Source: Spirochaetales bacterium UBA6872 (lineage in GTDB: Bacteria > Spirochaetota > Spirochaetia > Sphaerochaetales > Sphaerochaetaceae). Taken from it: a stretch of DNA of 64,000 nt. A model generated the notes under the pieces. It had not been told where the DNA came from, did no database searches, and saw only the letters and a list, made by a program, of their open reading frames with translations. Positions 7,520 through 16,681 of this stretch are shown in pieces. The stretch spans positions 62,001 through 126,000 of the forward strand of contig DKCO01000053.1 in assembly GCA_002452215.1 (NCBI GenBank), written 5' to 3'. The position numbers and the translations under genes are program-made. Position 1 is the first letter of the stretch. Every line of letters starts with the position of its first letter.

Positions 7520-10432
7520 ATGGTGAAAATTGGGATCGATGTAGGCTCTACGACGATGAAGGTCGTAGCGTTGGATGAAAATAATAGCCTTATTTATTCA
7601 GACTACCAGCGTCATTTCTCTCAAGTAATAGAAAAAAGCAAAGAGATGCTTTCCTCTTTGGAGGATGCAATTGGCGATCAAGAAATAGAGATATCGCTAT
7701 CCGGATCTGCTGGCATGGGACTTGCAGAAGCAACAGGCATTCCTTTTGTTCAAGAGGTCTATGCGACAAGAAACGCAGCAAAGGAGTTCATTCCGGATGC
7801 AGATGCAATAATAGAGCTCGGAGGAGAGGATGCTAAAATCCTCTTTCTAACTGGTGGCCTTGAAGTCAGGATGAATGGAACATGTGCCGGTGGAACTGGT
7901 GCTTTCATTGACCAGATGGCAACACTCTTGGGTATCGAAAGAGACGATATAGACAAGCTTTCCGAGAAAGCGACTGTGCTATATACAATAGCATCCAGAT
8001 GTGGAGTATTTGCCAAATCCGATATCCAGCCATTGATTAACCAAGGCGCAAAAACAGAGGATATTGCAGCATCGATCCTGGTTGCTGTCGTAAACCAAAC
8101 AATTGCGGGACTTGCGCAAGGAAGGAAAATCGAGGGAAAAGTAATCTACTTGGGTGGTCCTTTGACATTCATCCCCCGCCTCAGGTACTACTTCGACAAA
8201 GAACTGAACACGCATGGCATATGTCCCAAGAATTCACTCTACTATGTTGCTATGGGAGCTGCACTAACTGCCGGAAGCGCAAAGATGAAATTGTCGGATG
8301 TCCAAAATAAGCTTTCCAACTACAAAAACAAAAGCTCGTTCATAAAACTCGCCCCACTATTCAAGGATGAAGAAGAATACAAAGAATTTTCATCTCGCCA
8401 TAGCAAAGCAACAGTCAAAACAGCCGACGTATCGAGCTACAAAGGAAAGGCATATCTAGGGATAGATGCTGGATCAACTACGATAAAGACATGCCTTTTA
8501 ACAGAAGACGGACGCTTATTGCTATCGCGTTACCAAACGAACAACGGCAACCCAGTTGCTGTCATCGTCGACTTTCTAAAGCAACTATACAATGACTATC
8601 CAGATATAGAAATCGCATCATCTGCATCCACAGGCTACGGAGAGGATCTACTAAAGGCAGCACTCTCTCTGGACTACTCTCTTGTCGAGACTCAAGCCCA
8701 TTTCAAAGGTGCTCGTTTCTTCCTGCCAGATGTAGATTTCATAATCGACATCGGTGGCCAAGATATAAAATGCTTCAAGATAAGAGATGGTGCCATTGAT
8801 GATATATTTCTAAATGAAGCTTGCTCATCCGGATGCGGATCGTTTTTGCAAACATTTGCAAATGCATTAGGCAAAACAAGCGAAGAATTTGCAAAACTTG
8901 CCATATATGCAAAGAATCCTGTCGACCTGGGCTCTAGATGCACTGTATTCATGAATTCATCTGTAAAGCAAGCACAGAAAGATGGAGCCTCAATAAACGA
9001 TATATCAGCAGGCCTTGCGATCTCTGTTGTGAAGAATGCGCTTTACAAAGTAATAAGGACAGCCAATGCAAGCGAGCTGGGAAAGAATATAGTTGTGCAA
9101 GGTGGAACGTTTTTGAACGATGCTGTGCTTCGTGCCTTCGAGCTAGAGCTTGGACATAATGTCATCAGGCCAACGATTGCAGGTCTTATGGGTGCATATG
9201 GCGCTGCCTTGTATGCAAAAGACAAAGCAGTAAAAAACAAACTGGATAGGAGCTCTATTATACGCTTGGACGACCTTGTGAAGATGGAACACAAGGTTTC
9301 TACGACTCGTTGCAATGGTTGCACAAACCATTGTCTATTGACAATCAACAGCTTTGGTTCCGGCAGAAGGCTAATCAGTGGAAACAAATGCGAGAAACCT
9401 ATTACCGGGAAAAGCCAAAAAGAAAGCCAAAGTTGCAATCTCTATGCTTATAAGCAAGAACTTTTAAGCGAGTATCAAAAGCCAAGAGAGAACAAAGGCA
9501 AAAGAGGCTCAATGGGCCTTCCATTAGCCCTTGGCATGTATGAGTTGTTGCCATTTTACCACACTGTCTTCACAGAGCTCGGTTATGATGTTGTCGTCTC
9601 ACCATTTTCAACAAGAGAGCTCTATATAAAAGGACAGAGCTCGATTCCTTCTGACACTATTTGCTTTCCTGCAAAATTGATGCACGGACACATTGCATAT
9701 CTAGTCGAGAAAGATGTTGAGAATATCTTTATCCCATGCTCTTCATACAATATAGATGAGGAACATGGCACAAACCACTTCAATTGCCCTGTGGTTGCAT
9801 ACTATGGAGAAGTCATAAAGGGAAACCAAGATCTAGGTAATTCGAACTTGATTCTTGCATATCTATCGCTAGATAACGAGAGACATATAGTAAAACGTTT
9901 GTCCGAGACTCTTTCGATTGAAAAACGAGAAGTGAAGAAAGCTGTAAGGAGAGGTTACCAAGAACTTGCAAAATACAGACTCGAAGTTGCAAACAAAGGT
10001 GCTGAGATTCTGAGAAAATCAAGAGAGGAAGGAAAAAGAATCATCGTCCTTGCTGGCAGGCCTTACCATGCGGATCCAGAAGTAAACCACTCAATCGATA
10101 GGCTTATAGTACAGCTTGGGGCAAGCGTAATCACAGAAGACTCCGTATCACCACTGGTACAAAAACACCCAGTCAACGTCCTGAACCAATGGACTTATCA
10201 TGCAAGGATCTATGATGCTGCAACCTATATTGCGCAGCAAAAAGATATAGAGCTTGTACAGCTCGTGTCATTTGGATGCGGGCTTGATGCTGTGACGACA
10301 GATGAAGTAAGAGAAATCCTAAGAAGAGAGGACAAGATATATACCGAGTTGAAGATCGATGAAATCACAAATGTAGGAGCTGTAAAGATAAGGCTTAGAT
10401 CCCTCTTTGCTGCCTTGGAGGAAAAAGAATGA
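7520..10432 (+). CDS. Acyl-CoA dehydratase activase (tandem BadF/BadG/BcrA/BcrD ATPase domains)
   Basis: A 970-residue protein with two ASKHA ATPase modules. The first starts GIDVGSTTMKVVAL (about 5) and contains NGTCAGGTGAFIDQMA; the second starts LGIDAGSTTIKTCLL (about 314) and contains EACSSGCGSFLQTFA. These cysteine-rich loops resemble the [4Fe-4S] bridge of HgdC-type activators, which drive ATP-dependent electron transfer to 2-hydroxyacyl-CoA dehydratases. A cysteine patch (TRCNGCTNHC, about 595) and a DUF2229-like domain (about 670-900) follow. Many anaerobes have one ~1400-residue fusion with the dehydratase-like part; here that part is the next gene. The substrate is unknown. No ribosome binding site is seen before the ATG. 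Confidence 0.88.
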   Translation: MVKIGIDVGSTTMKVVALDENNSLIYSDYQRHFSQVIEKSKEMLSSLEDAIGDQEIEISLSGSAGMGLAEATGIPFVQEVYATRNAAKEFIPDADAIIELGGEDAKILFLTGGLEVRMNGTCAGGTGAFIDQMATLLGIERDDIDKLSEKATVLYTIASRCGVFAKSDIQPLINQGAKTEDIAASILVAVVNQTIAGLAQGRKIEGKVIYLGGPLTFIPRLRYYFDKELNTHGICPKNSLYYVAMGAALTAGSAKMKLSDVQNKLSNYKNKSSFIKLAPLFKDEEEYKEFSSRHSKATVKTADVSSYKGKAYLGIDAGSTTIKTCLLTEDGRLLLSRYQTNNGNPVAVIVDFLKQLYNDYPDIEIASSASTGYGEDLLKAALSLDYSLVETQAHFKGARFFLPDVDFIIDIGGQDIKCFKIRDGAIDDIFLNEACSSGCGSFLQTFANALGKTSEEFAKLAIYAKNPVDLGSRCTVFMNSSVKQAQKDGASINDISAGLAISVVKNALYKVIRTANASELGKNIVVQGGTFLNDAVLRAFELELGHNVIRPTIAGLMGAYGAALYAKDKAVKNKLDRSSIIRLDDLVKMEHKVSTTRCNGCTNHCLLTINSFGSGRRLISGNKCEKPITGKSQKESQSCNLYAYKQELLSEYQKPRENKGKRGSMGLPLALGMYELLPFYHTVFTELGYDVVVSPFSTRELYIKGQSSIPSDTICFPAKLMHGHIAYLVEKDVENIFIPCSSYNIDEEHGTNHFNCPVVAYYGEVIKGNQDLGNSNLILAYLSLDNERHIVKRLSETLSIEKREVKKAVRRGYQELAKYRLEVANKGAEILRKSREEGKRIIVLAGRPYHADPEVNHSIDRLIVQLGASVITEDSVSPLVQKHPVNVLNQWTYHARIYDAATYIAQQKDIELVQLVSFGCGLDAVTTDEVREILRREDKIYTELKIDEITNVGAVKIRLRSLFAALEEKE

Positions 10433-11676
10433 GTATTCCGTTTACAAAAGAGATGAAGAAGAGTTATACAATCGTTGTTCCAAACATGTCACCTATTCAT
10501 TTCTCAATCATGCAAAAAATATTCGTAAACCATGGATACAAGGTACTTCTTCTCGAGAATTATGATAGCGATATAATCCAGCTCGGACTCAAGTATGTAC
10601 ACAATGACATGTGCTATCCATGCCTGTTGGTAGTTGGCCAGATTCTGGATGCAATCGAAAAGGGCTTGATTGACAAAGACAAGTGTGCTGTCGCAATGAG
10701 CCAAACAGGTGGAGGTTGCAGAGCATCCAACTACTACTTTCTTCTTATAAAAGCATTGGATAGAGCTGGGCTTGGAAATATCCCTGTAATCTCTCTCAAT
10801 CTTAAAGGTATGAACAAGAACCCAGGCTTCAAGATTACACCGATTATGATGTGCCAAGGTGCAGCAGCGTTAGTGTATGGCGATTTGATTATGCTCATGG
10901 CAAATCAAACAAGGCCATATGAAATAAACAAGGGAGATACAGACAAGCTTGTTGCAAAATGGGTCGATATACTTGCAGAGAAATTCAAGAACAACAAAGG
11001 CTATTTCTGGAAGAACCTTAAGATAAACATGAACAGAATCTCTGATGATTTCGCTGCAATCAAAGTAAACAGGGTTCCCAAAGTAAAAGTTGGAGTCGTC
11101 GGAGAGATCTACATGAAGTTCTCAAAGCTTGGAAATTCAAATCTTGAAGGCTTTCTTGAGAAAGAGGATTGCGAAGTAATGCTCCCTCCGATGATGGGTT
11201 TTGTTTTTTATGGACTCGAGAACTCGATCATGGACAGAAAATACTATGGGCACTCGATCCTGTTCTCCAAGTTCGTGGAAAAGATAGCAATTCCATCGCT
11301 CGAGAAAATCGAAAAATGGTCTATGCAAGCAATCGAAAGGCATAAAGAATACCACAGAGCAGCCACTTTCGAAGAGCTAAAGAAATACAGAGAGGATTTC
11401 ATCGACATGGGTTGCAAGATGGGAGAAGGATGGCTTTTGACAGCAGAGATGGTTGAGCTGATAAAAAAAGGCTATGAGAATATTGTATGCACACAACCTT
11501 TTGGATGCCTTCCAAACCATATAGTTGGAAAAGGGATGGTAAGACCATTGAAGAAGGCATTCCCTGAGTCTAACATCGTTCCAATAGACTATGATCCTTC
11601 TGCTACAAAAGTAAACCAGGAAAACAGGATAAAACTAATGCTTTCTGTTGCTAGGGAGAATCTTAACAAGCAGTAG
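10429..11676 (+). CDS. 2-hydroxyacyl-CoA dehydratase-like (HgdB-type) protein
   Basis: A 415-residue partner of the upstream activase, translated from an ATGA overlap. It has conserved cysteines able to bind an Fe-S cluster (NDMCYPCLLV about 60, SQTGGGCRASNY about 93, CTQPFGCLPNH about 350), as in the HgdB/DUF2229-related C-terminus of fused activase proteins. Family members dehydrate 2-hydroxyacyl-CoA esters or carry out related radical reductions. There is no CoA-transferase or separate alpha/beta pair nearby, so this is more likely the uncharacterised stand-alone family than a full glutamate or lactate fermentation system. Confidence 0.8.
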   Translation: MSIPFTKEMKKSYTIVVPNMSPIHFSIMQKIFVNHGYKVLLLENYDSDIIQLGLKYVHNDMCYPCLLVVGQILDAIEKGLIDKDKCAVAMSQTGGGCRASNYYFLLIKALDRAGLGNIPVISLNLKGMNKNPGFKITPIMMCQGAAALVYGDLIMLMANQTRPYEINKGDTDKLVAKWVDILAEKFKNNKGYFWKNLKINMNRISDDFAAIKVNRVPKVKVGVVGEIYMKFSKLGNSNLEGFLEKEDCEVMLPPMMGFVFYGLENSIMDRKYYGHSILFSKFVEKIAIPSLEKIEKWSMQAIERHKEYHRAATFEELKKYREDFIDMGCKMGEGWLLTAEMVELIKKGYENIVCTQPFGCLPNHIVGKGMVRPLKKAFPESNIVPIDYDPSATKVNQENRIKLMLSVARENLNKQ

Positions 11677-11683
11677 CACTACT

Positions 11684-12355
11684 CTACTTTGAAAACAGAT
11701 GCTCAAGGCCAAGTTCATGTATTGTATTGACTACATCCTTGGATCTCGATACGCCAAACTTATGCAAGAGAGTCCTGATCTGGCTTTTGACAGTAGCTAT
11801 CTCGACACCTCTTTTGCTTGCAATCTCCCGAACTTTCATTCCATCAAGGAAGAATGCTATCAACTCTTTCTCTGTAGTGGTCAAATCGCTTAGGTTCTGG
11901 ATAAAGAAGATCAAGTTCTCTTCACTCTTTCGAAGCCTTTTGTACTCTCCCATCAGAACTCTTTGAATTGCCGGATCCAAGCTAGGCTTGCCTTCTATTA
12001 CATCGTGAACTTTGCTTATAAGGACTTCATTTGAGCATCCTTTCACAATATAATCCTGGCTACCATTTGATAAGGCTTTCACTATAGTATCATCACCATC
12101 GTGACTTGTCAGATATATGACTTTTGCATCACTATGCTCCCTGATAATCGCATCTGCAGCCTTTATCCCAGAATCTGCCTCTTCCATCTCTATATCCATC
12201 AAAACGACATCTGGATGTATTTGCTCGTACAACAATTGGGCACCTATTCCTGTTGCTGTCTCTCCAACAACTTGCAATGAAGGATCCTTTTGCAACGTCC
12301 TTTTGATGTGCTCTCTTATTATGTCATTATCCTCTGCCAACAAGATCTTTAACAT
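11684..12355 (-). CDS. Response regulator, NarL/LuxR type
   Basis: A 223-residue protein with a receiver domain (about 1-125) and a C-terminal helix-turn-helix (about 155-220). The acidic pocket is D9 with neighbours, and the phosphoacceptor is D54 (VVLMDIEMEE); the YLTSHDG and IVKG segments supply the Thr/Ser and Lys of the switch. The HTH region TTTEKELIAFFLDGMKVREI is LuxR-like. A strong AGGAGG lies 5 nt before ATG. It overlaps the upstream histidine kinase gene by 29 bp, which makes a kinase-regulator operon. Target genes cannot be told from the sequence. Confidence 0.9.
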   Translation of the reverse strand: MLKILLAEDNDIIREHIKRTLQKDPSLQVVGETATGIGAQLLYEQIHPDVVLMDIEMEEADSGIKAADAIIREHSDAKVIYLTSHDGDDTIVKALSNGSQDYIVKGCSNEVLISKVHDVIEGKPSLDPAIQRVLMGEYKRLRKSEENLIFFIQNLSDLTTTEKELIAFFLDGMKVREIASKRGVEIATVKSQIRTLLHKFGVSRSKDVVNTIHELGLEHLFSK

Positions 12356-13814
12356 GGAAACCTCCTATACGTGGTAGCACTATTGAAAAACAAGTCCCTT
12401 TTCCAATTTGCGATTCGAAATTAATAGAACCAAGGTGGTTTTTTATTATTGATTTTGCAAAATACATTCCTATTCCCCAATTCGTAGAACTATTCTTCGA
12501 TGTATGAAAAGGCTCCCATATCCTCTTTGCATCTTCTCTTGAGATGCCACTTGCTCTATCCTCTATTGTTATTACAATCCATAAGCGATCATAGAATGCT
12601 TTGACTACTACCGGCAAATTGCATCCACACGTATCCATTGCCTCAATCCCGTTTTGCACTATATTAGCAATTGCCTCTGCTAAGAATATCCTATCAGCAA
12701 GCACAACCATATCATCATCCTCAATTTGGACAAACACACGGCTTTGATCACTGACTTTGCATTTTGCATCCTCGAGAATATCCGAAAGAAGATGCGGCTT
12801 GAGTTTTGTTGTATTTGCCTTGCTTGCTCTATTAAGGCGATCGAGCCTTGTCTTTAGTCCATTGTTGATCTCTATAAGCTTTGTCACATCATTGTCATAT
12901 GGGTATTTCTCTTTCAAGGAATCAAGAAGAATAGATGTTGAGAGAAGGTCATTCTTTGTGCCATGGACAAGCATGCTAACACCTCTCATTGCATCCTGCC
13001 CCATCCTCTTCAGGTGCTTGACTTCCGTTATCTCTCCAAATGTTACATAAAAATAGCGCATGAACGATATTATTCCAACAATTGCAAGCACAGTTGTTCC
13101 AAGCATCATGAAATAGTATAGGCCTGATGTGAATCCCCAATGGAGATACCAAAGTCCCATCGATCCCATGTACTCGTTCTTGTAGAAAAGATATACCTGT
13201 GCCGGGTCCTGTGGAATGAAAAAAACATACAAAAGCCCAAGCGATAGGACCATTGACATCTTCACAAAGGCTCTTCTCTTATAGAAAGAAAAGTAAATTG
13301 AAATATATTCCTTTATAGAAATCAACATGGAAGCAAGTACGTATAAAACAATCCAGAGTTTGGAAGTTGTTACAACCATTTGCAACAGTTTTGTATTTAC
13401 AGCAAGCCTTATGAACATCGATGGATAATATATGACAATAAAGGCAATCGGTAACAAAGACAAGAGAATAGAAACAAGTGAGGATTTTATCTTCTGTTTG
13501 AAGTGTGCCATTGAAAGCGATGAGAGAAGCAAAAAATATGGAAACATGAATTTAGATATTGCCATCGTAAAGCCAAGCGTTTGCAAAGTCAGGACCATAA
13601 ATTGCAACTTTTGTCGAAAATGATATGAAAAGAACAGCATGAATGTAGTGGCTTTCGATATCCCACCCTTCTTTGCAATATAGATAATCATTGTGAAATA
13701 GAAGATGGAAAAAGAAATTGACGCAAGCGACAGAAAAAGACTTCTTCTATCATGCCGCAACAAAAACAGGGCAAATGAAAGTATTGCAGTCATTATGACA
13801 AGTACACTCAGCAT
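12327..13814 (-). CDS. Membrane sensor histidine kinase
   Basis: A 495-residue protein. The first ~265 residues hold about seven hydrophobic segments with no recognisable extracytoplasmic sensor domain, so sensing may be within or near the membrane. H284 in VHGTKNDLLST is the probable phosphorylated histidine. The HATPase domain shows the N box (AEAIANIVQNGIEAMD), a G1-like box (DRASGIS) and NWGIGMYFAKSII. The partner is the overlapping response regulator gene. The signal is unknown. A TATAAT lies 7 nt before the ATG with no ribosome binding site, so the transcript may be leaderless. Confidence 0.88.
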   Translation of the reverse strand: MLSVLVIMTAILSFALFLLRHDRRSLFLSLASISFSIFYFTMIIYIAKKGGISKATTFMLFFSYHFRQKLQFMVLTLQTLGFTMAISKFMFPYFLLLSSLSMAHFKQKIKSSLVSILLSLLPIAFIVIYYPSMFIRLAVNTKLLQMVVTTSKLWIVLYVLASMLISIKEYISIYFSFYKRRAFVKMSMVLSLGLLYVFFIPQDPAQVYLFYKNEYMGSMGLWYLHWGFTSGLYYFMMLGTTVLAIVGIISFMRYFYVTFGEITEVKHLKRMGQDAMRGVSMLVHGTKNDLLSTSILLDSLKEKYPYDNDVTKLIEINNGLKTRLDRLNRASKANTTKLKPHLLSDILEDAKCKVSDQSRVFVQIEDDDMVVLADRIFLAEAIANIVQNGIEAMDTCGCNLPVVVKAFYDRLWIVITIEDRASGISREDAKRIWEPFHTSKNSSTNWGIGMYFAKSIIKNHLGSINFESQIGKGTCFSIVLPRIGGFHVKDLVGRG

Positions 13815-13821
13815 GCAAGAA

Positions 13822-13827
13822 ATTATA
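13822..13827 (-). promoter_or_regulatory. Probable -10 box of the two-component operon, leaderless arrangement
   Basis: TATAAT on the minus strand is separated from the kinase ATG by exactly 7 nt (TTCTTGC), so transcription would start at or next to the start codon. No good -35 hexamer is seen 16-18 bp upstream. Confidence 0.45.
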
Positions 13828-13851
13828 ATATACTTGGTCAGTCATTGACAG

Positions 13852-13882
13852 AAAAAAAACTCCTAGACAAGAAGCCTAGGAG
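13852..13882 (-). terminator. Terminator of the ABC transporter operon
   Basis: On the minus strand CTCCTAG and CTAGGAG form a 7-bp stem (arms 13860-13866 and 13876-13882), followed by eight T. It separates the ABC operon from the two-component operon. Confidence 0.85.
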
Positions 13883-13903
13883 CCGTATTTATCTTTTTGT
13901 TTT

Positions 13904-14908
13904 TTATTTTCCAGCTTCGAGCATGATATCAAAGAGGACATAGTTATCGACAGGAGTCATTGGATCGACACTTGAGCCGAAAGCAACCTTTTGAACTTCA
14001 TACAGTTCTTTTATGGATCCATTATTGCATCCCTCGATGATTTCAGCCTTAGTGTACCACTTAGCACAATGAATCTGCTGATATTGAACATCAAAGTCGC
14101 CTGCAACCTGTTTTGCAACCCACTGAGCAACCTGTTTCATGTTCTCTTCCTCTGCTCTGTAGTCATCACCTACATAAAGTGCTCTTGTGAATTTTACGAG
14201 AGTATCGTGATTCTCTTCAGCCCACTTTGGCATAACGATCCATGATGCAATGTTGACTGTCTCATCGGAGAATGTCTCGTTTCTTGCAATAACTGTTGCA
14301 TCATCCCCAATCTGGTTGACAATTGTCTCGGTAGATGGAGTCCATGTTGCACATGCATCCAATGCTCCTGATGTCATAGCTGATGTGATTGCTGATGCAT
14401 CCATCTCGTATGCTTTGATATCATCCATTGTAAGACCAGCCCTTGCAAGTCCAAGCTGCAAGATGTTCTCGGATGATGTTCCTGATGCATATCCGACTTT
14501 CTTGCCCTTCAGGTCTGCAAGAGATGAAACGCCATGGCTCTTCAGACCAATAATTGCATCTCCATTTCCAAGATGTGATATTGCAAAGATGGATGCTCGA
14601 CCATTGATGCAAAGCTTATGTGCACCGTGCCCGATATATCCAATATCGATTGAGCCTGATTCCATAGCTGCAATGATTGTTGGGCCGTCGGCAAATTCGA
14701 CCAAATTGATCTTTAGTCCTTCCTTTTCGAATGCTCCCAGCTCTATTGCTGAAACTACAGAGCAAAGCGAGGAATAGTTAGGCATATAAGCAACATTCAA
14801 AGTCTTAAGCTCTGTCTTTGATCCAGAATTGGCATCCGAAGCACCTTGTGCAAACACAGCCGATGCTGCAAGAAGCATTACAAGCATGACAGTCATTACT
14901 TTCTTCAT
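13904..14908 (-). CDS. ABC transporter substrate-binding protein, nitrate/sulfonate/taurine (NMT1/SsuA) family
   Basis: A 334-residue exported protein with a signal peptide (MKKVMTVMLVMLLAASAVFA then QGASD). The mature part opens LNVAYMPNYSSLC and has the periplasmic type II fold features of the SsuA/TauA/NrtA group: ADGPTIIAAMESGSIDIGYIG, SLADLKGKKVGYASGTSSE and a second lobe with ALDACATWTPSTE. It captures a small anion or pyrimidine-like ligand and delivers it to the permease; the ligand cannot be named. It is the last gene of a permease-ATPase-binding protein operon, with AAGGAG 8 nt before ATG. Confidence 0.88.
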   Translation of the reverse strand: MKKVMTVMLVMLLAASAVFAQGASDANSGSKTELKTLNVAYMPNYSSLCSVVSAIELGAFEKEGLKINLVEFADGPTIIAAMESGSIDIGYIGHGAHKLCINGRASIFAISHLGNGDAIIGLKSHGVSSLADLKGKKVGYASGTSSENILQLGLARAGLTMDDIKAYEMDASAITSAMTSGALDACATWTPSTETIVNQIGDDATVIARNETFSDETVNIASWIVMPKWAEENHDTLVKFTRALYVGDDYRAEEENMKQVAQWVAKQVAGDFDVQYQQIHCAKWYTKAEIIEGCNNGSIKELYEVQKVAFGSSVDPMTPVDNYVLFDIMLEAGK

Positions 14909-14925
14909 TTTTATTTCTCCTTTTT

Positions 14926-15717
14926 TTATTTTCTTACTTCAAGATATTCCTGGTATACTTGTGCCCAAATTTGGTTCTTCAACTCAAGAAAGCGGGGACT
15001 CATTTTTGTCTCTTGATCTCTAGGATACGGAATGTCAACAGTAACTATATCCTTGATCCTTCCGGGGCGTGCCGACATGATAACAACACGCTGTCCCAAG
15101 ATAAGAGCCTCATCGACATCATGTGTGATGAAAAAACATGTCTTTCTTTCTTTTTCCCATGTTTCCAATAGCTCTTGCTGAAGCTGTGTCCTTGTCTGTG
15201 CATCAAGAGCACCAAATGGCTCATCCATCAAAAGAACCTCAGGATTGGCAGCATAAGCTCGCGCAATTGCAACCCTTTGCTTCATTCCTCCAGAAAGCTC
15301 CTTGGGATAGTGATTGCAAAATTTCTCAAGATCAACCATTTTTATGTACTTCATGGCTATATCATCGGCCTCTTTTCCCTTTATTCCTTTCATTTGGAGA
15401 GGGAAAAGAACATTCTTCTTTACAGTGAGCCAAGGGAAAAGCGCATATTGCTGGAACACAACACCTCTGTCGGGCCCAGTTCCATGGATTTCCTTTCCAT
15501 CGCAAAGTATCTTCCCACTCGTTGGCTCCAAAAGGCCTGCCATTATATTCAGGATTGTGGATTTGCCACACCCAGACGGTCCAACTACAGTTATGAATTC
15601 ATTGTCCATAATGTCAAGATTGACACCATTGAGCGCAACAACTTCCCCGTTTCGTCCTTGGTAAGTCTTCTTCACATTATCGATCTTGACTTTTATATCT
15701 CTCTTTTCTCCTGCCAT
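14926..15717 (-). CDS. ABC transporter ATP-binding protein (SsuB/TauB/NrtD family)
   Basis: A 263-residue ATPase with Walker A GPSGCGKST (about 45), Q-loop VFQQYALFPW, signature LSGGMKQRVAIARA, Walker B VLLMDEPFGALD and switch histidine FFITHDVDEA. These sequences are typical of the nitrate/sulfonate/taurine importer group. It powers import with the permease whose gene it overlaps by 25 bp. Confidence 0.92.
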   Translation of the reverse strand: MAGEKRDIKVKIDNVKKTYQGRNGEVVALNGVNLDIMDNEFITVVGPSGCGKSTILNIMAGLLEPTSGKILCDGKEIHGTGPDRGVVFQQYALFPWLTVKKNVLFPLQMKGIKGKEADDIAMKYIKMVDLEKFCNHYPKELSGGMKQRVAIARAYAANPEVLLMDEPFGALDAQTRTQLQQELLETWEKERKTCFFITHDVDEALILGQRVVIMSARPGRIKDIVTVDIPYPRDQETKMSPRFLELKNQIWAQVYQEYLEVRK

Positions 15718-16490
15718 CCTGTTAGCTTCCTTTCAAGTAATGTGATCAGCTTCTCAACTGTAACTCCGATTATTCCTATCAAAATGATATACAGGAGCAT
15801 CGGAGCTGTCTCGAAGTTGTTGTTAAGGGATCTTATCCTCATGCCAAGACCAGCAAACGCTCCTGTCGACTCTGCCGCAATAAGAGTTGTTAATGCGCAT
15901 GACGCTCCAAGGCGCACAGCTGTGAGTATGAATGGTAGCGATGCCGGTGCAAGAACGCGTAGGAATATATCCTTGTCTTTTGCCCCAAGAACTCTTGCAG
16001 CCTTTATCAAAGTCTCATCGATATTCACTATTCCTTGGTACATTGTTATGCACATTAGAAGGCATGTTGCAATCGTAATAACTATGATTTGTGGTTTTCT
16101 GCCTACTCCTGCAGCAATTACGATAAGAGGAACATATGCAAGAGGTGGGATGTTCCTTATAAACTGGATCCAAGGTTGTATTATTCTCCTGAATGGATTG
16201 TACCATGCCATCAAAATAGCAAGTGGCAATGCAATGCAAAAGCCAAGAGCATACCCTGCTGTTACAGAAATCAATGATGACTGTATGTCCTTCAAGAGAA
16301 CTCCTCGCTTGAACATAACTCCTATTTGCTTGAAAGTCACGATGATATTTGGAAATGATCGTGATGTTGCTGGTAATATGGAAAGAATAGTCCAAAGACC
16401 AATTGCACATAAAAGCGAAATTAAAAGCCAAAGCTTGTTCTTCACTTTGTCGCTGAGCATCCTTCCCTCTTTTTTTCCTCTGTCAGCCAT
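15693..16490 (-). CDS. ABC transporter permease (SsuC/TauC family)
   Basis: A 265-residue inner-membrane permease with about six transmembrane segments and the EAA-type coupling loop (ETLIKAARVLGAKDKDIFLRVLAPASLP). A start at 16490 is preferred because GGAGG lies 5 nt upstream; an in-frame ATG at 16502 precedes that site. First gene of the importer operon, divergent from the DUF3604 gene. Confidence 0.9.
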   Translation of the reverse strand: MADRGKKEGRMLSDKVKNKLWLLISLLCAIGLWTILSILPATSRSFPNIIVTFKQIGVMFKRGVLLKDIQSSLISVTAGYALGFCIALPLAILMAWYNPFRRIIQPWIQFIRNIPPLAYVPLIVIAAGVGRKPQIIVITIATCLLMCITMYQGIVNIDETLIKAARVLGAKDKDIFLRVLAPASLPFILTAVRLGASCALTTLIAAESTGAFAGLGMRIRSLNNNFETAPMLLYIILIGIIGVTVEKLITLLERKLTGWQEKREI

Positions 16491-16681
16491 TATAGCCTCC
16501 ATCTATATGTTGGCTAGAGTATAAAGCAGCTTTTCCAAAATGGTAGGTTGAATTTTTTTAAGCCCTTTCAAGATGTATGCTCATACTATATCTTGGCGAT
16601 TTGCAATTAACCATCGATATATTATATATTTAACCAAAAACAGCAGTCTCATGAAATGGACTGAAAAAAGGATGGATTTCG
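16491..16681. promoter_or_regulatory. Divergent intergenic region between ABC operon and DUF3604 gene
   Basis: 191 bp holding two outward promoters by inference. A TATACT lies on the minus strand near the permease, and AT-rich TATATT/TATATA boxes lie near 16617-16630 for the plus strand. No riboswitch fold or clear operator was recognised. The shared region suggests co-regulation of the importer and the DUF3604 protein. Confidence 0.3.

Noticed and set aside
15175..16524. Long plus-strand ORF (449 codons) opposite the ABC permease and ATPase genes
   Set aside because: It lies fully antisense to two well-supported ABC genes and its translation matches no family; it is a shadow.
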